DNA of 64,000 bases from Streptomyces sp. NBC_00663 (GTDB taxonomy: Bacteria > Actinomycetota > Actinomycetes > Streptomycetales > Streptomycetaceae). Below are positions 1 to 8,273 of this stretch, piece by piece. The DNA lies in assembly GCF_036226885.1 (NCBI RefSeq), contig NZ_CP109027.1, positions 620,001 through 684,000 on the forward strand, in the 5' to 3' direction. How positions within the stretch are numbered: the stretch's first letter is position 1; the number at the start of each line of letters is the position of its first letter. The position numbers and the translations under genes are program-made. The notes under the pieces were generated by a model. That model did not search any database. It saw only the letters and a program-made list of their open reading frames with translations, and had not been told where the DNA came from.

Positions 1-1
1 C

Positions 2-277
2 GAACGGGCCAGCGGTATCACCTCGTTGACCGCACGACGGGTCACCGTCGAGGCCGACGCCGGCCTCATCGCCGTAGCGGTGGACGGGGAGGCGCTCACC
101 CTGCCGCCGCCCGTGGTGTGCACGGTGCGGCCCGGGGTGCTGCGGGTCCGGGTGCCCCGGCACCGGCCCGGCGCGCCCTACATAGCGCCGTCCGTGGACT
201 GGCGGCGCATCGTCCGCCTCGCCTTCGACCGCCCTTCCCCGACCACCGGCACGACGCAGGAGCACAGCGATGCCTGA
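2..277 (+). CDS. Diacylglycerol/lipid kinase-like protein, C-terminal end (partial)
   Basis: The frame is already open at base 2 and has no start in the window, so only about 91 C-terminal residues are seen. The segment VAVDGEALTLPPPVVCTVRP followed by GVLRVRVPRHRPG resembles the last beta-strand region of the DAGK/YegS/sphingosine-kinase family, where a conserved 'DGE' precedes a 'rPgaLrv.vP' strand. Such enzymes phosphorylate lipid alcohols at the membrane. The stop overlaps the start of the PAP2 phosphatase by 8 bp, so kinase and phosphatase are probably co-translated. The catalytic domain is outside the window, so the family call rests on the tail and the neighbour alone. Confidence 0.55.
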   Translation, partial: ERASGITSLTARRVTVEADAGLIAVAVDGEALTLPPPVVCTVRPGVLRVRVPRHRPGAPYIAPSVDWRRIVRLAFDRPSPTTGTTQEHSDA

Positions 278-866
278 CCGCCCCCAGCCCGATCACGGCG
301 CTCCCCGAGCGCTGCTGCGCGATCTCGCCGCCCTCGACCAGGCGCTCTACGAGGCCGTGACGGTCACCCACACCCCGACCCTGGACCACGCCCTGCGCCG
401 GCTGTCCGCGGCGGCCGACCACTCCAAGATCTCGTTCGCGGTGGCCGGCCTGCTCGCCCTGTGCCCCGGCCGGCCGCGCCGTGCCGCGGCCCTCGGGGTC
501 GCGGCGATCGGCGTCGCGTCGACGACGGCGAATCTGCTCGGCAAGCGGCTGGTGCGCCGGCACCGTCCGCACCGGGCCGAGGACTCGCCGTTTCCCGGGC
601 GGCACGTACCCATGCCGAAGTCCGCGTCGTTCCCCTCCGGCCACACCGCGTCGGCCGTCGCCTTCGCGGCCGCCGTCGGTCCCGTCCTCCCGGTCTCCAC
701 GGTTCCGCTCGGTCTGCTCGCCTGCGCGGTCGGCTATTCCCGCGTCCACACCGGCGTGCACTACCCGGGCGACGTCATCGCGGGCGCCGTCCTGGGCACC
801 GGCGCGGCGGCCGTCATCCTCGCCGCCACCGGCTGGGACGGCCCGCTCCGCACCCGCCTGCGCTGA
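270..866 (+). CDS. PAP2-family membrane phosphatase
   Basis: This 198-residue protein is a lipid-phosphate phosphatase of the PAP2/acid-phosphatase superfamily. All three catalytic blocks are visible: KRLVRRHRP near residue 92, PSGHT near residue 122 and SRVHTGVHYPGD near residue 157. The His of the third block is the expected nucleophile. Hydrophobic stretches between the blocks fit the short transmembrane bundle of the family. The start ATG lies inside the end of the upstream kinase-like gene, which implies translational coupling. The likely substrate is a phosphatidate- or polyprenyl-phosphate-type lipid; the sequence does not say which. Confidence 0.85.
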   Translation: MPDRPQPDHGAPRALLRDLAALDQALYEAVTVTHTPTLDHALRRLSAAADHSKISFAVAGLLALCPGRPRRAAALGVAAIGVASTTANLLGKRLVRRHRPHRAEDSPFPGRHVPMPKSASFPSGHTASAVAFAAAVGPVLPVSTVPLGLLACAVGYSRVHTGVHYPGDVIAGAVLGTGAAAVILAATGWDGPLRTRLR

Positions 867-889
867 TGCCGGCCGCGGCCGGGGCGGGA

Positions 890-1321
890 TCAGCGGGGCC
901 CGGGTGTGCGCTTTCTCGGCGGGGTCACGGCGCCCGTCGCCGCGGCCGCGAGGAGGCCGCGGAAGGTGGGGCATTCCAGGTGGCTCGGCGCGGGGCAGGC
1001 CGCGGCGTGCCGCAAGGAATCGCGCAGGACGGTCAGTTCACTGATCCGGGCCTCCAGTTCGTCCGCCTTGGCCGCGAGCATCCCCCGGTCGATGTCGGGC
1101 TGTCCGTCGGCCGCGAACGTGCGCGCGATCTCGTCGAGCGAGAACCCCGCGGTGCGCCCCAGCGCGATCAGCGCGAGGCGCTCGATGACATCGGGGTCGT
1201 ACTGGCGGCGCAGACCCCGTCTTCCGCAGGAGGCGATCAGGCCCTTCTCCTCGTAGTACCGCAGCGTCGAGGCGGGGACGCCCGCGCGTCGGGCCACCTC
1301 GCCGATGTCCAGGACTGTCAT
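890..1321 (-). CDS. MerR-family transcriptional regulator
   Basis: This is a 143-residue MerR-type activator. The N-terminus MTVLDIGEVARRAGVPASTL with the following RYYEEKGLI is the canonical winged helix-turn-helix. A dimerisation helix follows (residues ~75-110), then a short C-terminal segment with Cys residues in AACPAPSHLECP. I place the start at 1321 because the HTH begins immediately there; an upstream extension would run through the operator palindrome. It is divergent from the methyltransferase gene with a 110-bp intergenic region containing a perfect palindrome. It therefore probably controls itself and the methyltransferase. The Cys residues could bind a metal or react with a thiol, but this is not shown. 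Confidence 0.85.
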   Translation of the reverse strand: MTVLDIGEVARRAGVPASTLRYYEEKGLIASCGRRGLRRQYDPDVIERLALIALGRTAGFSLDEIARTFAADGQPDIDRGMLAAKADELEARISELTVLRDSLRHAAACPAPSHLECPTFRGLLAAAATGAVTPPRKRTPGPR

Positions 1322-1326
1322 CTCGT

Positions 1327-1354
1327 TTGACCTCAAGTCGACTTGAAGTAGCAC
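1327..1354. promoter_or_regulatory. MerR operator/promoter palindrome
   Basis: A perfect 14-bp palindrome, TCAAGTCGACTTGA, lies at 1333-1346 between the divergent MerR and methyltransferase genes. A TTGACC at 1327-1332 precedes it and TAGCAC at 1349-1354 follows it on the + strand. MerR proteins bind palindromes placed between the -35 and -10 elements, so this is the best candidate operator. Promoter assignment is inference. Confidence 0.65.
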
Positions 1355-1431
1355 GCTGTCATTCCGAACCCGCCGTTGGCAAACCCCTTCGTCGGCAGCT
1401 CTTCGCCGACCAGCAAGGACAGGAGACGATC

Positions 1432-2280
1432 ATGGAGATGAAGCACCCCACCGAGGGCGAGCAGCCGGAACGCTGGGGCGGTCGCGCCGGTCATGTCTGG
1501 GTCGAGAAGCGGGAGTTGCTGGACGGGCTGCTCAAGCCCTTGGAGGAGGTGCTCGTCGAGGGGCTGCCCACCGGGGCCGGGGGCCGGGTGCTCGATGTCG
1601 GCTGCGGCACCGGGAGCACCACGGTGGCCGTCGCCCGGCGGCTCGGCCCCGATGGACGGTGCGTCGGCGTCGACATCTCCGAACCGATGATCGGCGCCGC
1701 CCGGGACCGCGCGGCGGAGGCGGGCGTGGCGGCGGCGTTCGTCGTGGCGGACGCGGCGGACCATCCCTTCGAGCCGGCGGCCTTCGACGCCGTCGTCTCG
1801 CGCCTCGGTGTGATGTTCTTCGACGACTCGGTACGGGCCTTCACCCACCTCCGGCGCGCCGCGCGGGACGGGGCCCGGCTGCGCTTCGTCGCCTGGCGGG
1901 GCGCCGACGAGAACCCGTTCATGACCACGGCCGAACGGGCCGCCGCCCCGCTCGTCCCCCAGCTTCCGGCCCGACGGCCGGACGGCCCCGGCCAGTTCGC
2001 CTTCGCGGACGCGGACCTGGTCCGCGGCGTCCTGGCCGACAGTGGGTGGGGTGACATCGACATCCGGCCGGTCGAACTGCCCTGCGTACTGCCGACGAGC
2101 GAGCTGGTGGGCTACTTCACCAAGCTCGGCCCCCTCGGGATGATCCTTCCCGACCTGGACGAGGAGACCCGGCCGCGCGTCGTCGAGACGGTCCGCGCCG
2201 CCTTCGAACCCTTCGTGCACGGTCCCGAGGTCCGCTTCACGGCGGCCTGTTGGCTGGTGGACGCCAGGGCGACGGTCTAG
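1432..2280 (+). CDS. Class I SAM-dependent methyltransferase (UbiE-like)
   Basis: A 282-residue cytosolic methyltransferase with the glycine-rich SAM motif VLDVGCGTGS near residue 54, an acidic loop end (GVDIS) that would hold the ribose, and FDAVVSRLGVMFF as motif IV. The overall pattern matches UbiE/menG-like class I enzymes, but the substrate cannot be read from the sequence. I chose ATG 1432 because AGGAG precedes it at good spacing and the protein then begins just ahead of the fold (ERWGGRAGHVWVE). Its divergent MerR neighbour is the probable regulator. Confidence 0.8.
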   Translation: MEMKHPTEGEQPERWGGRAGHVWVEKRELLDGLLKPLEEVLVEGLPTGAGGRVLDVGCGTGSTTVAVARRLGPDGRCVGVDISEPMIGAARDRAAEAGVAAAFVVADAADHPFEPAAFDAVVSRLGVMFFDDSVRAFTHLRRAARDGARLRFVAWRGADENPFMTTAERAAAPLVPQLPARRPDGPGQFAFADADLVRGVLADSGWGDIDIRPVELPCVLPTSELVGYFTKLGPLGMILPDLDEETRPRVVETVRAAFEPFVHGPEVRFTAACWLVDARATV

Positions 2281-2387
2281 GGGTCCGTCCACCCGCACGG
2301 CGTGGTGCTCGGGCTGTTCTCTGTGGAGTGGGCCGTACCATGCCGGGGGCCGTTCCGGCCGACCTGCGCGCGACGAAAGGCCCCAGG

Positions 2388-3092
2388 ATGACGAACCGTG
2401 ACGCTGCCGTGCTCGACGACCCGGTGGGTTCGTCACTCGGCGGTCACCACGCTCATCTCGCCCAGCGGCTCGGCCGGGTTGCAACGTACGCGCCGGGGGT
2501 CGCGACCTTCTCCGCGGTGCCCGCCGACGCGGAGGCGAGGGACTGGGCCGATCTGGCCCAACTGCTCGGGGGCGGGCAGTTCGCCGATCTGTTCAGCTGC
2601 CCGCTCACCCCGCCGGCGGAGTGGGAGCCGGTCTTCGTCCTGGAGGGTCGGCAGCTGATCCGGCCCGGCGGTGACTCGGTCGAGCGGGCGGACGACGTGA
2701 GCGGTGCCGAGATGGTGGAACTGGGGGCGGCGGACGTCCCCGAGATGCTCGACCTCGTCACCCGGACCGAACCGGGTCCGTTCTGGCCCCGCACCCACGA
2801 GCTGGGCACTTACCTGGGCATCCGCGACGGCGGTCGGTTGGTGGCCATGGCGGGTGAACGGCTCCGGCCGCCGGGCTGGACCGAGATCAGCGCGGTGTGC
2901 ACGGCCCCCGAGGCCCGCGGACGCGGCCACGCGCGGCGCCTGATCGGCGCGCTCGCCGCACGCATCCGGTCCCGCGACGAACGCCCCTTCCTCCACGTGG
3001 CCGAGACGAACACCGGTGCGCTCGCGCTGTACGAACGACTCGGCTTCGAGAGCCGGAAGCACGTCACCTTCCGGGGGTTCCGCACGCCGTGA
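2388..3092 (+). CDS. GNAT-family N-acetyltransferase
   Basis: A 234-residue protein whose C-terminal half is a GNAT fold. The acetyl-CoA pyrophosphate loop appears as APEARGRGHARRLIGAL (R-G-x-G-x-A motif) and the terminal strand as ALYERLGFESRKHVTFRGF, as in the FR47-like subgroup. The N-terminal 90 residues are a less conserved domain typical of that subgroup. ATG 2388 follows CCCCAGG at short spacing. It is convergent with the PPDK gene (19 bp apart). The substrate is unknown. Confidence 0.8.
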   Translation: MTNRDAAVLDDPVGSSLGGHHAHLAQRLGRVATYAPGVATFSAVPADAEARDWADLAQLLGGGQFADLFSCPLTPPAEWEPVFVLEGRQLIRPGGDSVERADDVSGAEMVELGAADVPEMLDLVTRTEPGPFWPRTHELGTYLGIRDGGRLVAMAGERLRPPGWTEISAVCTAPEARGRGHARRLIGALAARIRSRDERPFLHVAETNTGALALYERLGFESRKHVTFRGFRTP

Positions 3093-3095
3093 CGG

Positions 3096-3109
3096 TCCCC
3101 CGAGGGGGA
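3096..3109. terminator. Small hairpin between convergent genes
   Basis: TCCCC-CGAG-GGGGA forms a short stem between the stops of the GNAT gene and the convergent PPDK gene. It could serve as a weak bidirectional terminator, but the stem is only about five base pairs and there is no U-tract. Confidence 0.3.
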
Positions 3110-3111
3110 TG

Positions 3112-5799
3112 TCATCGGCTGTCGCTGCTCCCGGTCCGGTCCGCCACGGCCGCCCGGCCCGCCTCCAGCCGGGCCGCCGGAATGCGGAACGGCGAGCAGG
3201 AGACGTAGTCCAGGCCCGCTCGGTGGAAGAAGTGGATCGATGCCGGGTCGCCGCCGTGCTCACCGCACACGCCCGTCTCCAGACGGGGGTTGACCTCCCG
3301 GCCGGACCGCGCCGCCAGCTCCACCAGGCGGCCGACACCCTCCTGGTCGATCGTCTCGAACGGCGACGTCGTGAACACACCCTTGTCCAGGTACAGCGGG
3401 AAGAACGAGGCCTCGGCGTCGTCGCGGGACAGACCCCAGGTCGTCTGGGTGAGGTCGTTGGTGCCGAAGGAGAAGAAGTCGGCCGCCTCGGCGATGTGCC
3501 CGGCGGTGAGGGCGGCGCGCGGCAGTTCGATCATCGTGCCGATGGGCAGGTCGAGCACAGTGCCGGTCTCCGCCGCGACTTCGGCCAGCACGCGCTCCGT
3601 CTCCGCCCTCGCCAGGCGCAGTTCCTCGACCGTGGCGACGAGCGGGATCATGATCTCGGCGCGCGGGTCGCCGCCGTCGCGCCGGCGCCGGACCACGGCC
3701 TCCGCGACGGCCCGCACCTGCATGGCCATCAGTCCGGGCACGGCGAGGCCCAGACGGACCCCGCGCAGGCCCAGCATGGGGTTCTGCTCATGCATCCGCT
3801 CGACGGCGTGCAGCAGGGCCCGGTCGTGCGGGTCCGGATTCGCCCGGGAGGCGAGGCGGACGGCGAGTTCGGTGCGGTCCGGCAGGAACTCGTGCAGCGG
3901 CGGGTCGAGCAGCCGGATCGTCACCGGCAGGCCGTCCATCGCCTCAAGGATGCCGGTGAAGTCGGCGCGCTGCAACGGCAGCAGGGCCGCCAGCGCCTTC
4001 TCCCGTGCGGTGTCGTCGCCGGCCAGGATCATCGCCTCGACCAGCGTCCGGCGTTCGCCGAGGAACATGTGCTCGGTGCGGCACAGTCCGATGCCCTGGG
4101 CGCCGAGGGCGCGGGCGCGGACGGCGTCCTGGGGGGTGTCGGCGTTGGCCCGCACCTGAAGGCGGCGTACGGAGTCGGCGTGCGCGAGGGCCGCCAGCAC
4201 GGCCCGGGTCAGGGACCCGGTGCCGGTGCCGTTCTCCAGGGCGCGGCCGACCTCGGACGCGGTGAGCCGCAGCGCCCCTTGGTGGACGGTACCGGCGGTG
4301 CCGTCGACGGAGACGATGTCGCCCTCGCGTACGACGACGCCGTCGGCGGTGGTGAACCGCCGGGCCACCGGGTCGACATCGAGGCCGTCCGCGCCGCACA
4401 CACAGACCTTGCCCATGCCGCGGGCGACGACTGCGGCGTGGCTGGTCTTGCCGCCCCGGCTGGTCAGGACGGCCTCCGCGGCGATCATGCCGGGCAGGTC
4501 GTCGGGGGTGGTCTCCCGGCGGACCAGGACCGTCCGCTCACCGGCGGCGGCTCGTCGTACGGCCGCGGCGGAGTCGAAGACGACGGCGCCGACCGCCGCC
4601 CCGGGCGCGGCGGGCACGCCGTGGGCGATGGGCACGTCGGCGGCGGTGGTGGCGAAGCGGGGGAACATCAGCCGGGTCAGTTCCGTGCCGTCGACCCGGA
4701 TCAGGGCCTCGTCGGCGCTGATGGCGCCGTCCTCGCGCAGGTCGTGGGCGATACGGAAGGCCGCCTCGGCGGTGCGCTTGCCGACGCGGGTCTGCAGGAT
4801 CCACAGCTTGCCGCGTTCGACGGTGAACTCGACGTCGCACAGGTCGCGGTAGTGGCCCTCCAAGGTGCGCAGATGGTCGCCGAGTTCGACGTAGGCGCGC
4901 GGGTCGATCGACTTCAGCGAGCTGAGCGGCAGGGCGTCGCGGACGCCCGCGACGACGTCCTCGCCCTGGGCGTCGGGCAGATAGTCGCCGTACATGCCGC
5001 CGCGGCCGGTGGCGGGGTCCCGGGTGAAGGTGACACCGGTGCCCGAGTCGGGGCCGAGGTTGCCGAAGACCATTGCCTGGACGTTGACGGCGGTGCCGAG
5101 GCCGTCCGGGATGTGCTCTCGGCGGCGGTAGACACGGGCGCGTTCGCCGTTCCAGGAGTCGAAGACCGCACGGATGGCGCGGGCCAGCTGGTCGGCGGGG
5201 TCCTGCGGGAATTCCTCGCCCGTCTCCCGGCGGATGAGGTCCTTGAACTCCTCGGTGAGGGCGACGAGTTCGCCGGTGTCGAGGTCGTGGTCGTCGGCCG
5301 TGCCGCGCCGGGCCTTGTGGGCGGCGATGGCCTCCTCGAACAGGTCGCCGTCCACGCCCAGCACGGTGCGGCCGAACATCTGGATCAGCCTGCGGTACGA
5401 GTCCCAGGCGAACCTCTCCTGTCCCGAGGCCTTGGCGAGGCCGGTGACGGACCGGTCGTTGAGGCCGATGTCGAGGATGGTCTCCATCATGCCGGGCATC
5501 GAGAAGCGGGCGCCCGAGCGCACGGACACCAGCAGCGGGTCGTCGGGAGCGCCGAGGGTGCGGCCCATCGCGCGCTCCAGGGCGACGAGGGCGGTGGCGG
5601 CCTCGACGGCGAGCTCGGGCGGCTCCGCGCCGGTGGCCAGGTAGACCTTGCAGGCCTCGGTGGTCACGGTGAAGCCGGGCGGCACGGGCAGACCCAGCCG
5701 GGTCATCTCGGCGAGCCCGGCGCCCTTGCCGCCGAGCAGGTCGGCGAGGTCGCGACCGCCCTCGGCGAATGCGTAGACGTACTTGACCGGCGCGTTCAT
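3112..5799 (-). CDS. ppdK: Pyruvate, phosphate dikinase
   Basis: An 895-residue enzyme, full length for the family, interconverting pyruvate + ATP + Pi with PEP + AMP + PPi in the cytosol. The N-terminal ATP-grasp domain opens with GGKGAGLAEM. The phosphohistidine swivel carries the catalytic His in GGKTSHAAVVARGMG near residue 450. The C-terminal PEP/pyruvate barrel ends with CGEHGGDP near residue 845. Of the two adjacent ATGs (5802, 5799) the second has the better spacing from GAGAGG. The gene lies 9 bp downstream of a universal stress protein gene and is probably co-transcribed with it. In hypoxic bacteria PPDK can act in the PPi-saving glycolytic direction; that role here is inference. 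Confidence 0.95.
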   Translation of the reverse strand: MNAPVKYVYAFAEGGRDLADLLGGKGAGLAEMTRLGLPVPPGFTVTTEACKVYLATGAEPPELAVEAATALVALERAMGRTLGAPDDPLLVSVRSGARFSMPGMMETILDIGLNDRSVTGLAKASGQERFAWDSYRRLIQMFGRTVLGVDGDLFEEAIAAHKARRGTADDHDLDTGELVALTEEFKDLIRRETGEEFPQDPADQLARAIRAVFDSWNGERARVYRRREHIPDGLGTAVNVQAMVFGNLGPDSGTGVTFTRDPATGRGGMYGDYLPDAQGEDVVAGVRDALPLSSLKSIDPRAYVELGDHLRTLEGHYRDLCDVEFTVERGKLWILQTRVGKRTAEAAFRIAHDLREDGAISADEALIRVDGTELTRLMFPRFATTAADVPIAHGVPAAPGAAVGAVVFDSAAAVRRAAAGERTVLVRRETTPDDLPGMIAAEAVLTSRGGKTSHAAVVARGMGKVCVCGADGLDVDPVARRFTTADGVVVREGDIVSVDGTAGTVHQGALRLTASEVGRALENGTGTGSLTRAVLAALAHADSVRRLQVRANADTPQDAVRARALGAQGIGLCRTEHMFLGERRTLVEAMILAGDDTAREKALAALLPLQRADFTGILEAMDGLPVTIRLLDPPLHEFLPDRTELAVRLASRANPDPHDRALLHAVERMHEQNPMLGLRGVRLGLAVPGLMAMQVRAVAEAVVRRRRDGGDPRAEIMIPLVATVEELRLARAETERVLAEVAAETGTVLDLPIGTMIELPRAALTAGHIAEAADFFSFGTNDLTQTTWGLSRDDAEASFFPLYLDKGVFTTSPFETIDQEGVGRLVELAARSGREVNPRLETGVCGEHGGDPASIHFFHRAGLDYVSCSPFRIPAARLEAGRAAVADRTGSSDSR

Positions 5800-5808
5800 C
5801 ATGGCCTC

Positions 5809-6720
5809 TCAGTCGTGAGGGACGACGGCCACAGGGCAGCCGACGTGGTGGATGGCGGCATGCGCGACGGGCCCGGTGCGCGGCCCCGCCGGGCGGTCGG
5901 TGACGCGACGGCCCACGACCAGCAGGCTCGCCCCGGACGCGGCGCGCACTAGCACGGACTGGGGACGGCCCTCGGTGACGGTCTCGACGACGTCGGCCTC
6001 GGGGTACTTCTCGCGCCACACCTGAAGGACGGCGGTCATGAAGCCGAGCCATTCGTCCGCGCGCCGCGGTTTTTGCACCAGGCCGATGTCCCCGGGGCCG
6101 AGCGCGATGGCCGAGGGCTGCTGCCAGGCGTGGACGACACGCAGCCGGGCGTGATGCAGCCGGGCGGCCTCGAAGGCGAACTCGATCACCTCGTCGCACG
6201 GGTCGCCGAGGTCGAGACCGAGGACCACGTCCCGGCCGGGGGTGCGGGTGGAGTCACGGGCGGAGTCCTGGCCGCGGGCGGCCGGAACGTGCTCGTCCGT
6301 CGCCGTCTCGTCCGCGCGCACGAGCACGACGGGGCGGGCGGCCCGGGCCACCACACCGAGAGCCACGGAGCCGACCACGAACCCGGTGAAGCCGCTCAGG
6401 CCGCGCGAGCCCAGCACCAGCAGGTCGGCCCGGGCGGCCGCGCGCAGCAGGGCGGCGGTCGCGGGCCCTTCGACCTGTTCCTCCTCGACGCCGACGCCGG
6501 GGCAGGTGCGCTGAATGCGTTCCTCGGCCCGGTGCAGGCAGCGCCGGGCCAGATGCCGTTGGGCGGCCGTGGCGGGCTCGCCGTCCTGGCGGGGGTGCCA
6601 GTTCCACACGTGCACCAGCTTCAGCGGCCGGTTTCGGCGCACCGCCTCCCGGGCCGCCCACTCGGCCGCGGCGAGGCTCTCGGCGGAACCGTCGACTGCG
6701 GCGATGACGGGTGCGAGCAT
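5809..6720 (-). CDS. Universal stress protein, tandem UspA domains
   Basis: A 303-residue protein with two UspA domains. Domain 1 begins VIAAVDGSAESLAAAEWAAREA and carries the nucleotide-binding loop LGSRGLSGFTGFVVGSVALG. Domain 2 (from about residue 155, VVLGLDLGDPCDEV) ends in [21 protein letters not shown] with a degenerate loop. Two-domain Usps of this kind bind ATP and are hallmarks of DosR/OsdR-type hypoxia regulons. ATG 6720 has a strong GGAGGTG. It is divergent from another usp gene across an intergenic region with two operator-like palindromes, and it heads a usp-ppdK operon. Confidence 0.92.
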   Translation of the reverse strand: MLAPVIAAVDGSAESLAAAEWAAREAVRRNRPLKLVHVWNWHPRQDGEPATAAQRHLARRCLHRAEERIQRTCPGVGVEEEQVEGPATAALLRAAARADLLVLGSRGLSGFTGFVVGSVALGVVARAARPVVLVRADETATDEHVPAARGQDSARDSTRTPGRDVVLGLDLGDPCDEVIEFAFEAARLHHARLRVVHAWQQPSAIALGPGDIGLVQKPRRADEWLGFMTAVLQVWREKYPEADVVETVTEGRPQSVLVRAASGASLLVVGRRVTDRPAGPRTGPVAHAAIHHVGCPVAVVPHD

Positions 6721-6789
6721 GGCGCGCACCTCCCTGCGGTCGTCCACTGCTCTTCTCCAGCGTCGCCCCGTCGGCTACCGGCAGCTATG

Positions 6790-6805
6790 GGCCCCGGGGG
6801 CCCGT
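6790..6805. promoter_or_regulatory. Island palindrome (putative OsdR/DevR-type operator)
   Basis: GGGCCCCGGGGGCCCG lies between two divergent usp genes, 70 bp from the minus-strand start and 80 bp from the plus-strand start. It is a poorer match to the island consensus GGGCCGNNCGGCCC than its neighbour 4 bp downstream. Confidence 0.4.
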
Positions 6806-6808
6806 TCC

Positions 6809-6824
6809 GGGTCCGTTCGGCCCC
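6809..6824. promoter_or_regulatory. Island palindrome (putative OsdR/DevR-type operator)
   Basis: GGGTCCGTTCGGCCCC matches the recurrent island motif and lies 89 bp before the start of the minus-strand usp-ppdK operon and 61 bp before the divergent plus-strand usp. One paired site could serve both directions. Confidence 0.6.
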
Positions 6825-6884
6825 CTGCGCGGGGTGTGGGCGCCCGGTCAAGGTGGAGGTCGCGGCTCCGAAAGGCGGCACACC

Positions 6885-7706
6885 ATGGGCCGAACGATCA
6901 TCACCGGCGTCGACCGGTCCGCTCGCAGCAGGGCTGCGGCCGACTGGGCGGCGCGCGAGGCCGTCCTGCGCGGCCTGCCCCTGCACGTGGTCCACGTGAC
7001 CGCGCCGGACGACCCGGCGGCGGACGAGCGGCCGTACCGTCCGGAGACGGTGGCGGACCGGGTGTTCGCCGAGCTCGTGCAGCGTCACCCCGAACTGGCG
7101 GGCCGCGCCGGCACCCTCGACGGTGCGCCCGTGCCGGTCCTGCGCGCGCTCGCGGCGGACGCGGAGCTGCTGGTGATCGGCCTGCGCGGCGAAGGCGGCC
7201 ACGCCGGTGTCGCCGTCGGGTCGACCGCCGCGGCGCTGGCCGTGGACTGCCCCGGTCCGGTCGTCCTGGTGCCCGGCACGCACGCCGGTGGGGAGTGGTC
7301 GGGCCGGGCCGACGGAGTGACGGTGGGGATCGATGCCCGCAACCCGGTGAAGCCCGCGGTCGACCTCGCCTTCGAGGCGGCCCGGCTGCGCGGTGTGCGG
7401 CTGCACGCGGTGCACGCCTGGGCGTTTCCCCCGCAGGCGCCGCGCTCGCCCTTCCCGGTGCTGGAGGAGGACCGCGCGACCTGGGAGGACCAGGAGGTGC
7501 AGCTGCTGTCCGACGCGCTGCGGCCGTGGCGCGGCACGTATCCGCACGTCGACGTCCTGGAGGACGTGGTGCTGTTCACGCCGGCCGAGGCGCTCGCGCA
7601 CACGGCCCGCAACTGCGGCCTCGTGGTCGCCGGACGCCGCTCGGGCGGCATCGCGCTCGCGCTGCTGGAGCACGCACACTGCCCGGTCGCCGTCGTGCCC
7701 GCGTGA
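6885..7706 (+). CDS. Universal stress protein, tandem UspA domains
   Basis: A 273-residue two-domain Usp. Domain 1 (MGRTIITGVDRSARSRAAAD) has the nucleotide loop IGLRGEGGHAGVAVGSTAA. Domain 2 (VTVGIDARNPVKPAVDLAFE) has lost part of its loop (VAGRRSGGIALALLEHAHCP), so ATP binding by domain 2 is doubtful. I placed the start at ATG 6885, where the Usp fold begins; AAAGG precedes it. It is divergent from the usp-ppdK operon. The hydrogenase operon starts about 70 bp after its stop. Confidence 0.9.
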   Translation: MGRTIITGVDRSARSRAAADWAAREAVLRGLPLHVVHVTAPDDPAADERPYRPETVADRVFAELVQRHPELAGRAGTLDGAPVPVLRALAADAELLVIGLRGEGGHAGVAVGSTAAALAVDCPGPVVLVPGTHAGGEWSGRADGVTVGIDARNPVKPAVDLAFEAARLRGVRLHAVHAWAFPPQAPRSPFPVLEEDRATWEDQEVQLLSDALRPWRGTYPHVDVLEDVVLFTPAEALAHTARNCGLVVAGRRSGGIALALLEHAHCPVAVVPA

Positions 7707-7720
7707 GCCCGGTCGGCCCT
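7705..7720. promoter_or_regulatory. Island palindrome 1 of the hydrogenase operon promoter
   Basis: GAGCCCGGTCGGCCCT, immediately after the usp stop, is the distal of two island-type palindromes (22 bp apart) in front of the hydrogenase maturation protease gene. Confidence 0.55.
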
Positions 7721-7727
7721 CGCGCCC

Positions 7728-7743
7728 GGGCCGTTCGGCCCCT
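7728..7743. promoter_or_regulatory. Island palindrome 2 of the hydrogenase operon promoter
   Basis: GGGCCGTTCGGCCCCT is an almost perfect copy of the island motif, 35 bp before the likely start of the first hydrogenase-operon gene. It is closer to the start than most copies, which suggests a short leader. Confidence 0.65.
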
Positions 7744-7778
7744 GTGGGGCACAGTGGCCGCGCCGCACCGTGAAAGAC

Positions 7779-8273
7779 ATGCACAAGCGTGGTCGCATCG
7801 CCGTCATCGGCGTCGGGAACGAGTTCCGGCGCGACGACGGCGTGGGCTGGGCCGTCCTGGCCCGCCTGGGTGAGCGGCCGTTGCCACCGGACACCGTCCT
7901 CACCACGTGCGACGGCGACCCCGGTCGGCTGATCGGCCTGTGGGAGGGCGCCCGGCTCGCCGTCGTCGTCGACGCGGCCCACGCCCACCCGGGCACTCCC
8001 GGGCGCGTCCACCGCCTGGAGCTGGCCGCGGGGCTCCTCGGCCGGACGCCCACGACCAGCTCGCACGGTCTGGGCCTCGGCGAGGCGGTGGAACTCGCCC
8101 GCGTTCTCGGCCAGTTGCCGGAGCGCCTGGTCGTCTACGCCGTGGAGGGCGCCGACGCCACCCTGGGCACCGGTCTCTCCCCCGCCGTGGCGGACGCCGT
8201 CGAACCCGTCGTCACGGCCGTCGCGGACGAGCTCGCACGGGAGACGCGCGAAGCGGCGAGGAGGCCGGCATGA
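7779..8273 (+). CDS. [NiFe] hydrogenase maturation protease (HyaD/HybD family)
   Basis: A 164-residue endopeptidase expected to clip the C-terminal tail of the hydrogenase large subunit after nickel insertion. Family features are present: IGVGNEFRRDDGVGW (first metal-binding acidic residue), VVVDAAHAHPG (second Asp) and TSSHGLGL (His). I chose ATG 7779; GTG 7770 is an in-frame alternative and neither has a strong ribosome-binding site. Its stop overlaps the hypF start (ATGA). The large subunit in the same operon ends with the matching tail after DPCISCSTH, so substrate and protease are co-encoded. Confidence 0.88.
   Translation: MHKRGRIAVIGVGNEFRRDDGVGWAVLARLGERPLPPDTVLTTCDGDPGRLIGLWEGARLAVVVDAAHAHPGTPGRVHRLELAAGLLGRTPTTSSHGLGLGEAVELARVLGQLPERLVVYAVEGADATLGTGLSPAVADAVEPVVTAVADELARETREAARRPA

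Noticed and set aside
3016..5952. Very long plus-strand open frame opposite PPDK (about 978 codons)
   Set aside because: It is antisense to a clear PPDK gene; in this GC-rich DNA the antisense frame stays open by codon bias. Its composition (Gly/Asp/Gln/Val-rich) has no domains.
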